Below, in pieces: positions 27,905 through 38,917 of a stretch of DNA of 60,000 bases. Position 1 is the stretch's first letter. The number at the start of each line of letters is the position of its first letter. Below the pieces are notes generated by a model that saw nothing but the letters and a program-made list of their open reading frames with translations, made no database searches and was not told where the DNA came from. Origin of the DNA: Symsagittifera roscoffensis (Eukaryota > Xenacoelomorpha > Acoela > Convolutidae); NCBI RefSeq assembly GCF_963678635.1, contig NC_087066.1, forward strand, positions 54,392,312-54,452,311, read 5' to 3'. The position numbers were made by a program, and so were the translations under genes.

Positions 27905-30283
27905 CTCATTGGTTCTCATACTTGTTTCGATATGATAGTTTTTCGAATACATTTTTGAATTGCAGGTAACTGTTGGTTTTGTAATTTCCAGAAATGGCAT
28001 GATAGTTTCCAATCAAGAAACATGGCTATAGACATTATATTATTTTTCATTTTCAAATCAGACGATGGTTCAAACTTAGCACGATTGCAGCAGATTTTAA
28101 TGGCACAGCTCTGTAGTTTTTCTAGTGAAATCATTAAATTTGCCGATATTCCGCTAGAGAGTACACCCGGGTAATGAAACTAACTAATAACTAGTACGTT
28201 CATGATAAATAGGCGAGTTTTGATTGGAAAGGGTTTCTTGATTGCTTGAGTGTTTTTTAACCGCAGGCCATTTTTCTTAGAATCATTTCAGCTTCCTTTG
28301 AAACGATAGAAATTGATCTAATATTACACCGAGGTACATGAATCTGCTTTGTTCTTCAATGATTTCCAGTCTGAACAAATTCAAAATTTTTTGCTTTCAC
28401 GGTTTCGCAAATTTTTTTTTACTGAAATTGACAGGCTACATTTTTTTTTAGTTTTCAGCTGTATTGAATGACTAAAAAATTAAGTTATTACAATTTAGCA
28501 ATTCAATTCCGGTTTCTTTTTTGCTTGATCAGCAATTAGAGTTTTATACAAAAAAAGCGTGTCATCTTCACACTGTGATACTTTGCACGAATAAGGTAAT
28601 TGTTTGTTTAAGTCGCTGATTGACAGATTAAAGATCAGGGGTTCCAAACAGGTGCCCACAGGAATACCTTGGTGCATGGAAATCAAATTTGATTTATTGA
28701 TGTTGTCGATTGTTTTCTGTTGTTGGTTGCTAAAAAAAAACTTATTATTTCAATTGTACTTTTAGAAAAAGTCGGGGACTTGAGATTTTGTTGTAGAAAG
28801 TCATGATCAAAATAATCAAAGGCTTTGGAAAAGTCTAACAATGAGCAAGCTACAAATTTACTACAATCAATTGAGTTTCTGAAAAATTGGGTGCAGAATA
28901 AAATTGATTCAATTATTGATTAGGAGGTTCTGAAACCAAATTGAGTGTTGCGCAGCAGGTTTTGCAATAAAAAATAGTCAATTGTTAGCCTATATAAGAC
29001 TTTTTTAAATAATTTTGATGATTCACCTGTTACTGAGATAAGCATAGTTTTTTCAGTAAGTTCGTGATCGCATTTTTTGTATACTGGCTAACAATGTCTT
29101 TTTTGAGCTTATCAGCAAAATATTTTTTTCAGATATTCATTGAAAAAGAAAGTAGGATGTCCGTATACTTTATTCAAACCGTCATTTAGTGCCCATGCTG
29201 GAGTTTCAGATGACTCCGGTGGTTTTTTAGAATTGATTTTCACAATTTCTAATTTGCACTTAGCGCTGGTAAAATTTTGAATGGAAAGTTATCTATGTTA
29301 TTTGAATTTAAATCATCTTTGAGAAAAAAGGACTGGCTTTTTGGACTAATATCATAAAAACAGCCTAAAGTTGAAAATTTGTTAAGTAGATTTGCCATTT
29401 TGAAGCTATTTATAACTATTTCACCGAAAGACATTTTCAAAAAAGAATTAAGATTCGCTGATTTTTATGAGTTTCTAGTATCTTTGATAATATTGCTTTT
29501 TTCAGGCTCAGTTTTTTTGAGCTGAAAACTTGCGATATGAATAACCTATCCTGGAAAATCTTTTTTGGTATATCGTTGCGTATAAAGATTTTTTTTTGCA
29601 GGGCACATTTCCTAGATTTTACTTTTATGTCGTAACTTGACTTAGGATCATTTTGCTAACCACTGTGAAAATTATCCAATTGATTCTATAAAGATTTGTT
29701 TTATTCGACGAATATTTTGAGGAGAGATCGGTTATAATATAGACAATTTGAATGAGTGGGTACTGTTTTGGTCGTAATCTCAGGGTTGTAAGGAAAAAGG
29801 GTTGTAACAGGAGACTCCTTCTTGTCTGTATTAATGTGATTCGAATTGAAATCAACCATTAAAATTAAGTTGAAGAAATTGTAGGGATGCGTAACGTCAA
29901 TTTATTTAGCTAGCTCATTGAGGAATTTAGCTTTATTTGTTTAGCAAGGATTATACGATTACGTTTAAAAAACTTGTTTTGAGTTCGATCCAGATGCTGT
30001 CGTGTTTTTCATGTAGCGTGTTTAGGTCTTGCGTTGGTTTTGGGTTGAGTATTTTGGGTACTAAGAGCATAACCCGAACACCTTTCGATTTTTTGCTAGC
30101 TTCCACAGAACTAAAAAGAAAATTTAATAGTAACAAGAGTCCACAGAAATTGGTCGTTTGACTCATTGAACAAAGCTTCCGAAAAGCCGAAAACTGTGTT
30201 TTCGTCAATTGTTTTGACAAATATTTCCTTGCTGAATTTCTACAGTTTAAATGAAAGACTTTGAAGTTGTTTTTGTAGTTCAC
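27905..30283 (-). pseudogene. Decayed non-LTR retrotransposon (LINE) ORF2: endonuclease and RT
   Basis: Read on the minus strand in fragments across frames. An apurinic-type endonuclease lies at 30283-29620: KVFHLNCRNS near the start, then KGVRVMLLVP, SIWIELKTSF and, near 29845, LILMVDFNSNHINTDKK, the equivalent of the GDFN motif. A linker with EPEKSNIIKDTRN follows, then RT at about 29100-28490: TQFGFRTS, LLDFSKAFDYFDHDFL, HQGIPVGTCLEPLIFNLSI and SQCEDDTLFLYKT, where CEDD replaces the usual YADD. The thumb and C-terminal part runs to 27916 (SGISANLMISLEKLQSCAIK). The order and motifs fit the CR1/Jockey-like group. Many stops and frameshifts show it is dead. No 3' tail repeat or target-site duplication was identified. 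Confidence 0.8.
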
Positions 30284-31200
30284 CAGTTTTTTTTGTGATG
30301 CTATTATAGTTTATTGGTGGACCCGGATTTGGATGAATATCACCTGAATGAATAACTAAATTTTGCTTTGATCTAGAAAAAGAACTGCAGCATTCAGTTT
30401 ATGTTGGACTCCAAAGAATATAGAAAATATTGAGCATAAACGTAGTTAAACAATAATTACATTTAGCACATTAGAGAGGCATTTATTTATAAATTTTAGA
30501 AAAAATTATGGCAACCCATGGAAAAAAGTTCTGTTCGAATTTTTGTTCAGTATGTTAGGTTACAAGTTGTACTGTTTCAATTGAAATGATTGCAGAAGAA
30601 CAGATTCATTTATATGAATTTTGAATCCCAGACTTAATAAATGACATCACTAGTATCGAGAATGGCCCTGCAAATGACTTAATGGTAATTTATTTTGCCC
30701 GTTATAGTTTTTATGACAAATACGGCTCCGAGAGTAGGGATGGTTGCGATTAGTGGAGTTAAATTGAGTGCCACTGTTATAATTTTTTTTAGTTTCTGAT
30801 CGTCGCAGATTGTTTGAGTATTGGAAAACAAAAGAAGGAAAGCAATTCTGCAAAAAAGGTATACCATGATCATCATTATGATGAATATTATCCCAATATA
30901 GAAAGCTCCAGTTACTGATAGTTCTAATCATAGCGTTGAGTTTAGCTACTTGAAAAACTGGTTTATTACTGTAAATATCGCCTAAGTAATCCTTATATAA
31001 CTCAACCGTAGAAATTGCCTCCTCGTGATCCAAGACGTGATCTTGAATACTATAATCATTTGAGGCGTAAACTTTTTGGTAATATCATTAATCAATTTCT
31101 GGTGTTTGATTGCAAACTCATTCGCATTATCATACTTTGACTTCAAGATGAAGTTAGTGTCACTTTGGACCATTACACATTTTTCCTCTATCAAATTAAA
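30284..31200 (-). other. Unassigned segment upstream of the LINE, with membrane-like frames
   Basis: On the minus strand two overlapping frames at 31033-30650 and 30876-30679 hold strongly hydrophobic stretches (FYIGIIFIIMMIMVYLFC and LTPLIATIPTLGAVFVIK) that would suit membrane spans. Frames at 31194-30982 carry a Lys-rich segment. The stretches switch frame, so if this was a gene it is broken. It could be the 5' part of the LINE or the remnant of another gene, including an envelope-like one. I make no firm assignment. Confidence 0.3.
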
Positions 31201-32600
31201 TTATGGTTTCATTTGGCATAGTTTCCGTTCTTATTCGAGCCGTGATAATGGATACCAAAATCAAACTTTTTGTGTCATCGGCGGTTTTAAAAGGTTCAAA
31301 CTCAAGTCTGGCTAAATAAGCAAACAGAATGAGCGAGTTTCTCCAGTATAAGCTCAAGATCGTTTTGTAACCCTGAAACAGATGCGGGTGCAGGTTATAA
31401 AAAAGACAGTTATAAAGATTTAATTGATGATGATTTAGTTTTCTATCTCATAGAGACTTATTCAAAAATGGATTCAGTTTTCTACTGATAGAAAATGAAG
31501 TTCAGAGTGCCGCCAGACCTAATATTAAGATGCAAGCTCTGTGACCTAGTAGCCAAGGGCAGCTAAATTTTTTCACCAGAGAATCTCTCTTGTAATACAT
31601 GATCATATTCAGCTGTGTTGGAATTCAAAACCACACAAGGGAGGTTGATCTACCAGCCGCGGATAATCCTAAAGGCATGAACAAACTCTGATCACAATAT
31701 CAGACAATTTTTTCGAAATTAAGGGGGTCCCCGAAGACCCAAGGAAATCCAGAGGAGAAAACTTACTCTCAAAAACGAAAAATTATCGGGATACAGAATG
31801 TATTTGGTGGGAAACCAAAATAGCCGAAATAAAGTGACTGCGAAATTTCAAGGAAACCGACAGAACCACAAAATCTTTTTGTTGCAGTTGCAAGTGAACA
31901 CGAGGCGCGTCTAATCTCCCGGCTCTGTCGAGAGAAGAAGCAGCTAAGGAGAATCAAATTTCGAAAACAAGGCAATCTTTACTGGAGGAAGGTGTACCCA
32001 GAGAGAAGCAACAATAGAGCTCCTGAACGGTTCAACGATGAAGTGAAGGTATAAATCGAAGTAATCTCAAACCCTAGCAACAGCACCTGACTATATTTAC
32101 AGCAGGGATTGTCCTCCTGATAATCAAAGATCTTCAATGAGAGACAACAAAAATGGCGCGGTGCGTAGAGTAAACCGATGTGTCAGTTATTTACCAGATC
32201 AGTTTTCCGATTTACCTAAAAACCATTCATTAGCGGAATTAAAGACTTATAGAATGAGCTTTCCTGGGCTACACAATATTTTGAAAACTAAGGAAAAAAA
32301 TTGTCAAATTATAAAAATCTCTGTTTTTAGCTGTTACAGAAATGAATCAAGAATTTTCGGTTTACAAATCTGGTCCCCGGTTTTCTTATTACTGATAACC
32401 AGACCTAACACCAAATATGGTGGCCAGCAAAGTGTCTTTTAAGTGTAATTAATCATTTTAAGCTAAATTTGATTCCTCAGCTATCGGCGACTTGTTGCTT
32501 TATTTCTTGCAAACTTGTGCTCAGAAAGTACAAACTGACTCTGAATTTTGCGGAAGTACAAACAGTCAGGGACATGAACAAATTGCGTCTATGCTGAAGT
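31201..32600. other. Anonymous AT-rich DNA
   Basis: No convincing gene. A 101-codon frame at 32137-32442 has no recognisable motif. The stretch may include the 5' part of the Penelope-like copy that follows, but I cannot show it. Confidence 0.45.
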
Positions 32601-33690
32601 AGAAAAACTATTTATAGACAAGTGACAAAATGATACCTTCAGTAAGGAAGGAAATTTTCAAATGGTGTATACGCGGCAATAACAGAAGCAGTTCCGTTTT
32701 GTGAAAGCTACTGCCGGCAAATGGCAATGAGAAGGATATTTCACATGTGAAACTGCTGCTCAGGCATGTATATCACTTTCTCTAGAAGGTTTAAAGGTGA
32801 ACTGATTCTCATTCCTCTTTTGAGCCTTCAACTCGCATCATCCAAACCTACAACTCACATTTAAAAAACGAAAACAAAAACTTGCCGTTCCTGAAATTGA
32901 ACATGCATGTATCAAATGCTAAGAGAATAACCTGCTATTGATAACAAAAACCAACAGATATTAAGACTATACTGACCTATAGAAGTTCCGTCTGAAATCA
33001 CTATCAGCTAAATGTAATCCTAGGAATTGTCCATAGATTATTTAGAGTACATTTTCTTAAATCAAATTGAAAAATCTTTTGTAACTTTAAGAGTACATGG
33101 CTGACAAAAAAAATCCTGAAATTTTCTGCGTAAACGTTTCTGCCGACCTCCTCAAAAAAATCATTTAGGACGCTTGGACGATGAGACATTTCTATTAGCC
33201 AACAAAAAAATCGAAGCCCACAAAACTAAAGCTTCTCTTTTCTGAACACATTATAATATCTGACACATGTTCAATTAGGTTGCACCACAAAAAAAACTTA
33301 TCATTGCTTGGATTGCGGAGACAGCAATATTCAGTTATCTTTTGTCAAGACTGGTTTATAAACTCTCTTATTAAGGTTTGAAGGCGGAGAAGAGTGAGAG
33401 AGCACAGGGGTTAATTGTGAAACCATTGATAGATGAACCAAGTTTTGACATGAGAAGCAAAAAGTAGCAGGACTGAAATGCCGAGCAAGAAATGCCGTTC
33501 TTTTTTAAAGTTGAATTTCAATCCAGAAGCTTCAAGACAATTTTATTAATTAAGTTTACAAATTTGTTTTGAGGTTGAAGATACAATTAATTAATCAAAG
33601 AAGTCAACTGTAAATAGCTAAAATTTTTTAACAAAATGGTTTAAAATAATTTTATCTAGATTAGGAAAATCAAATTGTGAATAAAAATAC
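32600..33690 (+). pseudogene. Degenerate Penelope-like element, copy 1
   Basis: Plus-strand fragments over several frames resemble the C-terminal part of Penelope-like RT: IQTYNSHLKNENKNLPFLKL near 32850, QKPTDIKTILTYRSSV near 32950, then NHYQLNVIL. The family usually reads LPFLDL, QKPTDTGT, FRS at these points. Further on CTTKKTYHCLDCGDSN near 33275 may be the Cys segment before the GIY-YIG endonuclease, but that is less sure. Stops are frequent. The copy aligns in order with 34140-34810. Confidence 0.55.
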
Positions 33691-34049
33691 TTCGTTTTTT
33701 ATGAGTTTTTTGCAAAGGTCATGATGATGCACGTAGTTGCAGAAATATTCAAACTTTGTTTCTGAAAAAAAAACTGAAACACCATAAAGGTATGGTCGTT
33801 GAATCAACACTATATCCGTGCAGTCCTGTTTAAAATACGCATTTTTTTCAATTTATTTAGTATCAGGGCTATCTCTTTCCTCAGCTCCGTTTCAAAAAAA
33901 TCTGTTGAACAATGTTGATATGGAAACTGGATTTTTCACCTTCCCCCAGAGTGTTTGCTTCAATGTCATTGATGCTCATTATTATTGTGAATTCAAAAAG
34001 TTAAACTATTATCAAAAAATTTGGGTCAACTAAGCCAGGTCTTATATTC

Positions 34050-34815
34050 AAAATGACTCTTCAGCAGTGGGCTCCTAATTGCAGTAATTCAGGCAAACTT
34101 CTCTCTCAAAGAGTAAAAATTGAATGCAAAAAACGCCAAATCGATACCATCAGAAATTAACAAATTATTCAATGGTGTTTAAGCATTGATAACTGAGACA
34201 GTTCAGCAGCTTTTATTGTAAAAACTGCTGCCCGCAGGGGACAATTAGAATGATAGTTCACAAGTTTAATTGTTTCTAAGATATGTATTTGAAATTTTCA
34301 GAACAACCGTGAGTCCAAAACAGTTCTAAATGCCCTCAGCTCTCTTCATTCAAACCTACAGTTCAAGTTAGAAAAATTTAACAAAAATGGAAAACTGCCC
34401 TTCCTGGATTTGAACTTAAATTTGTTCAATGATGGCAGAGTAACCTGCAACTGGCATCAAAAGACAACGTATTTAGTACGACTGTACTGATTATAAAGGA
34501 TAGCTGCGTCTCAATTCATTGCAAGTTAAGTGTGATCCAGTGAAAAGTACATATTTTCTTCTGACATAGGAAGTACAACTGATCAAACATAGACTGAAAA
34601 GTTAAATCCAAAACAGTTTGGATTTTTAAACAAAAGCGTACATATCCGATTTTAATTTACAACCCAGAAGTTATCAGACAAACTTAAATAGATTGTTGAA
34701 AAATTTTTTGAGGTTGAAAATTTTTTTTATTGATCAAGAAGTCAACTGTGAATGGCTAATTTTTTAACACGATGGTTTAGAACAATTTTTATCTAGATTT
34801 TTAAAATCAATTTTA
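34050..34815 (+). pseudogene. Degenerate Penelope-like element, copy 2
   Basis: Frame fragments HSNLQFKLEKFNKNGKLPFL, LNLNLFNDGRVTCNWHQKTT and YNPEVIRQT (about 34355-34680) match, in order, conserved segments of Penelope-like RT. The DNA aligns with copy 1 but lacks the roughly 200-bp Cys-rich part, so it is internally deleted or comes from a different sublineage. Both copies continue into the same AT-rich 3' sequence (GAAGTCAACTGTGAATGGC and the equivalent in copy 1). Confidence 0.55.
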
Positions 34816-35185
34816 TGAAATGATGTTATTTCGTCATTCAGATTAATTTATTGCATTTATCAAGCAATGCAACTAGTTGATCAAAACTCAATCTATAGTT
34901 ACTTCGTAAAATTATTTAAAGAATTGTTTATCAACTTAACACATCGTCTCAGCAGTCTTTGTTGTAATACGGCACTTATTGTTTTATCGATATAATGATC
35001 GCGAGTCAATTTCACTATGATTCAATTCGACATCAGAATTCTAGGGCTAGCGAAGAAACGAGTTTTCATGCTCACTTCTTTATCGTAGTTAGGAAGCTAA
35101 AAGAAAATTCATAGCCACAAGGTTTTCTTAATATAAGGTTTTCTCATATTACAAGATTTTATTAATATCTTCGATTCTCAAAAGT
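34816..35185. other. Anonymous AT-rich DNA
   Basis: Nothing beyond simple AT-rich sequence was seen. Confidence 0.5.
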
Positions 35186-35189
35186 CAAT

Positions 35190-35600
35190 CAGGTTTGGCT
35201 TCTCGTAATTGTCAAACCAGTCGCCAATTACCAATTCCAGGTTTTCCACTTGCATTGTTACGGAGTAATGTGAATAAATGGTCTAAGATTCTGGCCTACA
35301 CAAGTTGGCACGGAAAACATCTGGTCACTAAAATGATATTGATTCTTCACTTCCACCGTACCATGTGCCAAGGATATTTGTTCTTACATAACGAACTGAT
35401 TGGAGAACCCATCACAACCATATACTTACTCAAGTCCGATCTCTAGCTGCTGGTTTTGTTTTGGCAAAGTTCCAAACTATAGTCCATATTTCTAAGTTTA
35501 CCGCTTTATCTTCATGATAGACCTCTTTAAGTTGTTTTAGGGATTCCTTGGAGCTCATCATTGAAACAAACCCATAATTTACCGACTAGGTACAACTGCA
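35190..35600 (+). repeat. Diverged dispersed repeat, copy 1
   Basis: This aligns loosely with 38120-38560. Shared strings include GAAAACATCTGGTCACTAAA against GAAAATATCTGGTCACTAAA, then ATTCTTCACTTCC against GTCTTCACTTCC, and AGAACCCATCA in both. An 83-codon plus-strand frame (35195-35446) covers much of it, but the other copy does not keep the same frame intact, so any protein origin is unclear. Confidence 0.55.
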
Positions 35601-36190
35601 GAACAAATCTGCATTGGGTTGAGAACACAATGACCGTCTATTAGATTTCAAAATCATGTCAAGATGACAGATGTCTGTTTAACAAGGTTCCCACAAGCAA
35701 ACTGCAAGGACCAGAGCGTCTGAAATTTCGTTCCGATTTTTTTCTATCTCACTTCTTTTTTTCCTATCTCCTAAGCAATTTAGTTCCATAAATTGAGAAG
35801 CTGCCCTTTTTCAAATCGGCTTCAATTTTATTTCATTTATAATTTTAGTAATTTTGTAATACTAAAGAAGTTTTGATGGGAATTTTTCTTACCTTAAATC
35901 AGCTTTAGATTCAAAAATAAACGTCTTATCGACTTATGTTTCGACTTTGAAAGTCGAGCAAGTGCAGTTTTGCGACTGAAACTCCGCGGTCGGGAAGCAA
36001 TTTTAAGTCGAGCACAATGTCGAAACATCCTTGATTTTGGTCTAGAAAACCAAAAATTAGGTCGAGAAAATCGAAGCATAGGTCGAGCACAGTCGAAATG
36101 TGCCTAATTTTGGTTTAGAGAGTCGAAACATAGGTCAAGCAAAACCTATTTTTTCAATACACCTTTAACACCTTTTTGTTTGAACTCAAA
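35601..36190. other. Anonymous DNA with scattered GTCGA-type repeats
   Basis: Between about 35935 and 36130 short strings such as AGGTCGAGCA, AGTCGAAACAT and GATTTTGGTCTAGA recur irregularly. The resulting Ser/Arg/Lys-rich frame on the minus strand is a by-product. No gene was seen. Confidence 0.5.
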
Positions 36191-36354
36191 GCAGGGTCCG
36201 ACTTTTCCAACAAGTTACAAATAAAATACGCATTAAAAAGCTTTTATTCTATTTTATAAAGGTTTCTATAATTATAGAAAGTTTTAGAGAATAGAAAAGA
36301 AGTAGTTTTTAATGCGTATTTTATTTGTATTTCATTGGAACAGCCGGAACCTGC
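36191..36354. repeat. Foldback (MITE-like) hairpin element
   Basis: Imperfect inverted repeat of about 164 bp. An inner 23-bp arm at 36217-36239 is the exact reverse complement of 36306-36328. The outer ends GCAGGGTCCG and CCGGAACCTGC are nearly complementary too. The outer CAGGG resembles hAT-type termini, but I saw no convincing 8-bp target-site duplication. Confidence 0.75.
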
Positions 36355-38119
36355 TTCAAAAAATACCTTAATCAAAAAGGTTTTAAAACAACCTTACAGA
36401 GTTGTGCTCATTTTTGTCACAGTTTGACTGATCATGTCAATTCCTGAAGTTTTTTTGTGATTGGCCGACTGGTTCATTTTCATCAAAATCTGGGGGTGAT
36501 ATATTCATCGTCACTGCAATTTGCATCTGTATTTGGCCCATTTTAGTATGGGGATTGCCAGAGGTCATATAAAAAGAGCAACGCAATCACAACTTGATAC
36601 ACATCTGAATCAAATAAGATGGAAAAAAGCTTTTAGGTTTAAATTTTGCGCAAGAGCAAACTATTAATAGTGTTTCTGTTACTTTCTTGTTCAACCCAAT
36701 TCTCCAAACATTCTTTACATAAGAAGTTGTTCAAGGACTGTCAGATCAGATCTGCAATCGCCAACATGTGATCTGAAAACCCCTCGCCAAAGCACTACTA
36801 ACTCCATTGAGTTAGAGCCTTTGGGTCATACTCATAGAGTAATTTCAGATAAGGTACACTGTCTGCTCGTCATGCTTTCTTATTTTCGGCCGGATAGATT
36901 TGTGCAACTTCTTACTCAGAAACCAATCTTAATTTTACTCTTATATCTCCTAGTCTCAATAGATCCAGTGTATACTGGTTTATGCGAGTTAGTTCTTGGA
37001 GTTTATCCAGAAGGAGAACAACTGTATTCAAATGTTAGCGATGGAATATGATTGGTTCGGTAGTAATATGTTATAGTGATAATTTATCAATAATATAATT
37101 GGTTTAAAAATACTAGTTCAGAACTGGTTCCACAACAATCGACGTCAATCCTGAGCAGAGTAATCAACAGATTTATCCAATCAAACTGAATTGGGACAGC
37201 ATTGTTTAAGAACTCTCAGTAGTCTAGCAGAGTACTCTGATGCACAACATCATCATTTGGTCCTTCTCTATCCTTTCTTCCAAACTGGATACAACATCTC
37301 TACTGGCTTCCAAGTCAACTTGAGTCAACAATCTTTCCTTCGGATCTGCTAATCGAGCCCTCAGCTACACTTCCCACACAATTTCTGCAAAAGCTCGTTG
37401 ACCGGCTTAACCCAACCATCTTTCACAAATTCAAACTGTCCTCCGTGTAAACATGAGCAGGTCCTTCCACATGCTTCCAGGCCATCGTCAAAGCGTCGCG
37501 ATTGCAAAATCAGATGTCTTGAAAGCTTCTGGTCCCACTTCTGCCTGGAATCTTCTGTAGTCCAAATTGTATTTCGACCATTTTCTTTGAATAATCCATA
37601 TATCCATGTTGTCAAAACAATTTGAAACAAAAAGTTATTTTGAGATTTGAACCAAAATTTTGCATAGCCATGGTCGCCAAGATCTTGTACGTTGTCTCAA
37701 AAACTCCACATTTTTCCTGTAGTTGATATCACGTATATCATTGGCAAAATTTGAATGTCCTTTCATGAAGTATTGCTGAGATCAGGGGCGGATCTGGGAT
37801 TTTTTCGAAGGGGGCGGATTTTCAAAAAATTTTTGAAAATTTTGACGACTTTTTTTTTAGGTCGATCAAATTGATTTTCCGAACTGCCGCAGGCAATTTT
37901 CTGAAAAAACATAAAAGCCGTTTTTGGCACTTTTTAGAAAACTTTGACAAAAAAACGCGTTTTTTTGGCGCGCGCTCTCCCTCACAATTAGTATATATTG
38001 GCGCCTAAGGCGCCTTTAGAAAAATTTAGGGTCGGTCGGCAAAAAATAGATTTCTTAAAAAGTAGCTTAAAAAGTGGCAGGAGCTTTTTTTAAATGAAAA
38101 TTTGTTCCCATTCTTCTCT
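36355..38119. other. Anonymous AT-rich DNA
   Basis: No supported gene. An 89-codon minus-strand frame (37361-37630) includes CGRTCSCLHGGQFEFVKDGW but has no family match. At about 37785-37830 lies GGCGGATCTGGGATTTTTTCGA, whose core GCGGATCTGGGATTTTTTCGA recurs near 40852 and 45222, suggesting a small dispersed element. Confidence 0.45.
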
Positions 38120-38560
38120 AAGGCAGCTCACTCGGCAAAGATCCTTGTTCGTTTAGCTCCTCATAGACAATCAGGTTCCATTTCTCGGATTTTGCTATCT
38201 TTTTACCAATTTTCGCTTCCAGGTCTCCCACAAGTTTACAGATTAATGGGAAGGAATGGCCTGATATTCCAGCTTTTCCACGTTGGTCCGGAAAATATCT
38301 GGTCACTAAAAAAGTTGAGTCTTCACTTCCCTGTTCCCTAGAGGCAAAGATATTGGTTCCCACTTAACAAAGTAAAACGAAGCGATCGTAGAACCCATCA
38401 TGAACTTGGCAATACAGACCAAATGAAAATCATCGCTTTCCTGACAAATCCTTCAGTTCCTGCCTTTTTTCTGACAAAGTTTCAAGCTATAAATGTTTCC
38501 AAGCTTACTGCAACATGCGAATCAGGGACTGCTTCCAGATGTTCTAGCGATTCGTATGTG
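38120..38560 (+). repeat. Diverged dispersed repeat, copy 2
   Basis: Partner of 35190-35600, same orientation. Overlapping open frames on the two strands (38102-38341 plus, 38118-38363 minus) are not conserved between the copies. Confidence 0.5.
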
Positions 38561-38917
38561 CTGGCTCCATGAATTATGCGGTTTTTCTATAAACTCACAG
38601 TTCTGCGGAATGAATTACGGAATTTTTGCGAAAAAATGGACCATCTTTCCCAAAAGTAGTGCCATATCTTTGCCAACTCAAAAATCAAGATTCTAAAAAT
38701 AGTTTGGATTTTTTTTAGTGATTGAGCTTTTGTGATCTGTTTATTGATTCTGATCTATATGTTGATCTTTATGGTTCGCAACAAGGTTTGACCAAATTTC
38801 CTTCCATGCTAGTTTTTGCACCGTTCTTTTTCAGATTTTTCACAAATCTCACCAGGTTCCTTGAAAATGTTACCAAAATTGTGGTAAGTTTTAGCAAAAC
38901 TTCAAACATTTTACCAA

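Noticed and set aside
37361-37630. 89-codon minus-strand frame with several Cys
   Set aside because: No partner Cys/His pattern of a known zinc finger and no repeat or neighbour supports it.
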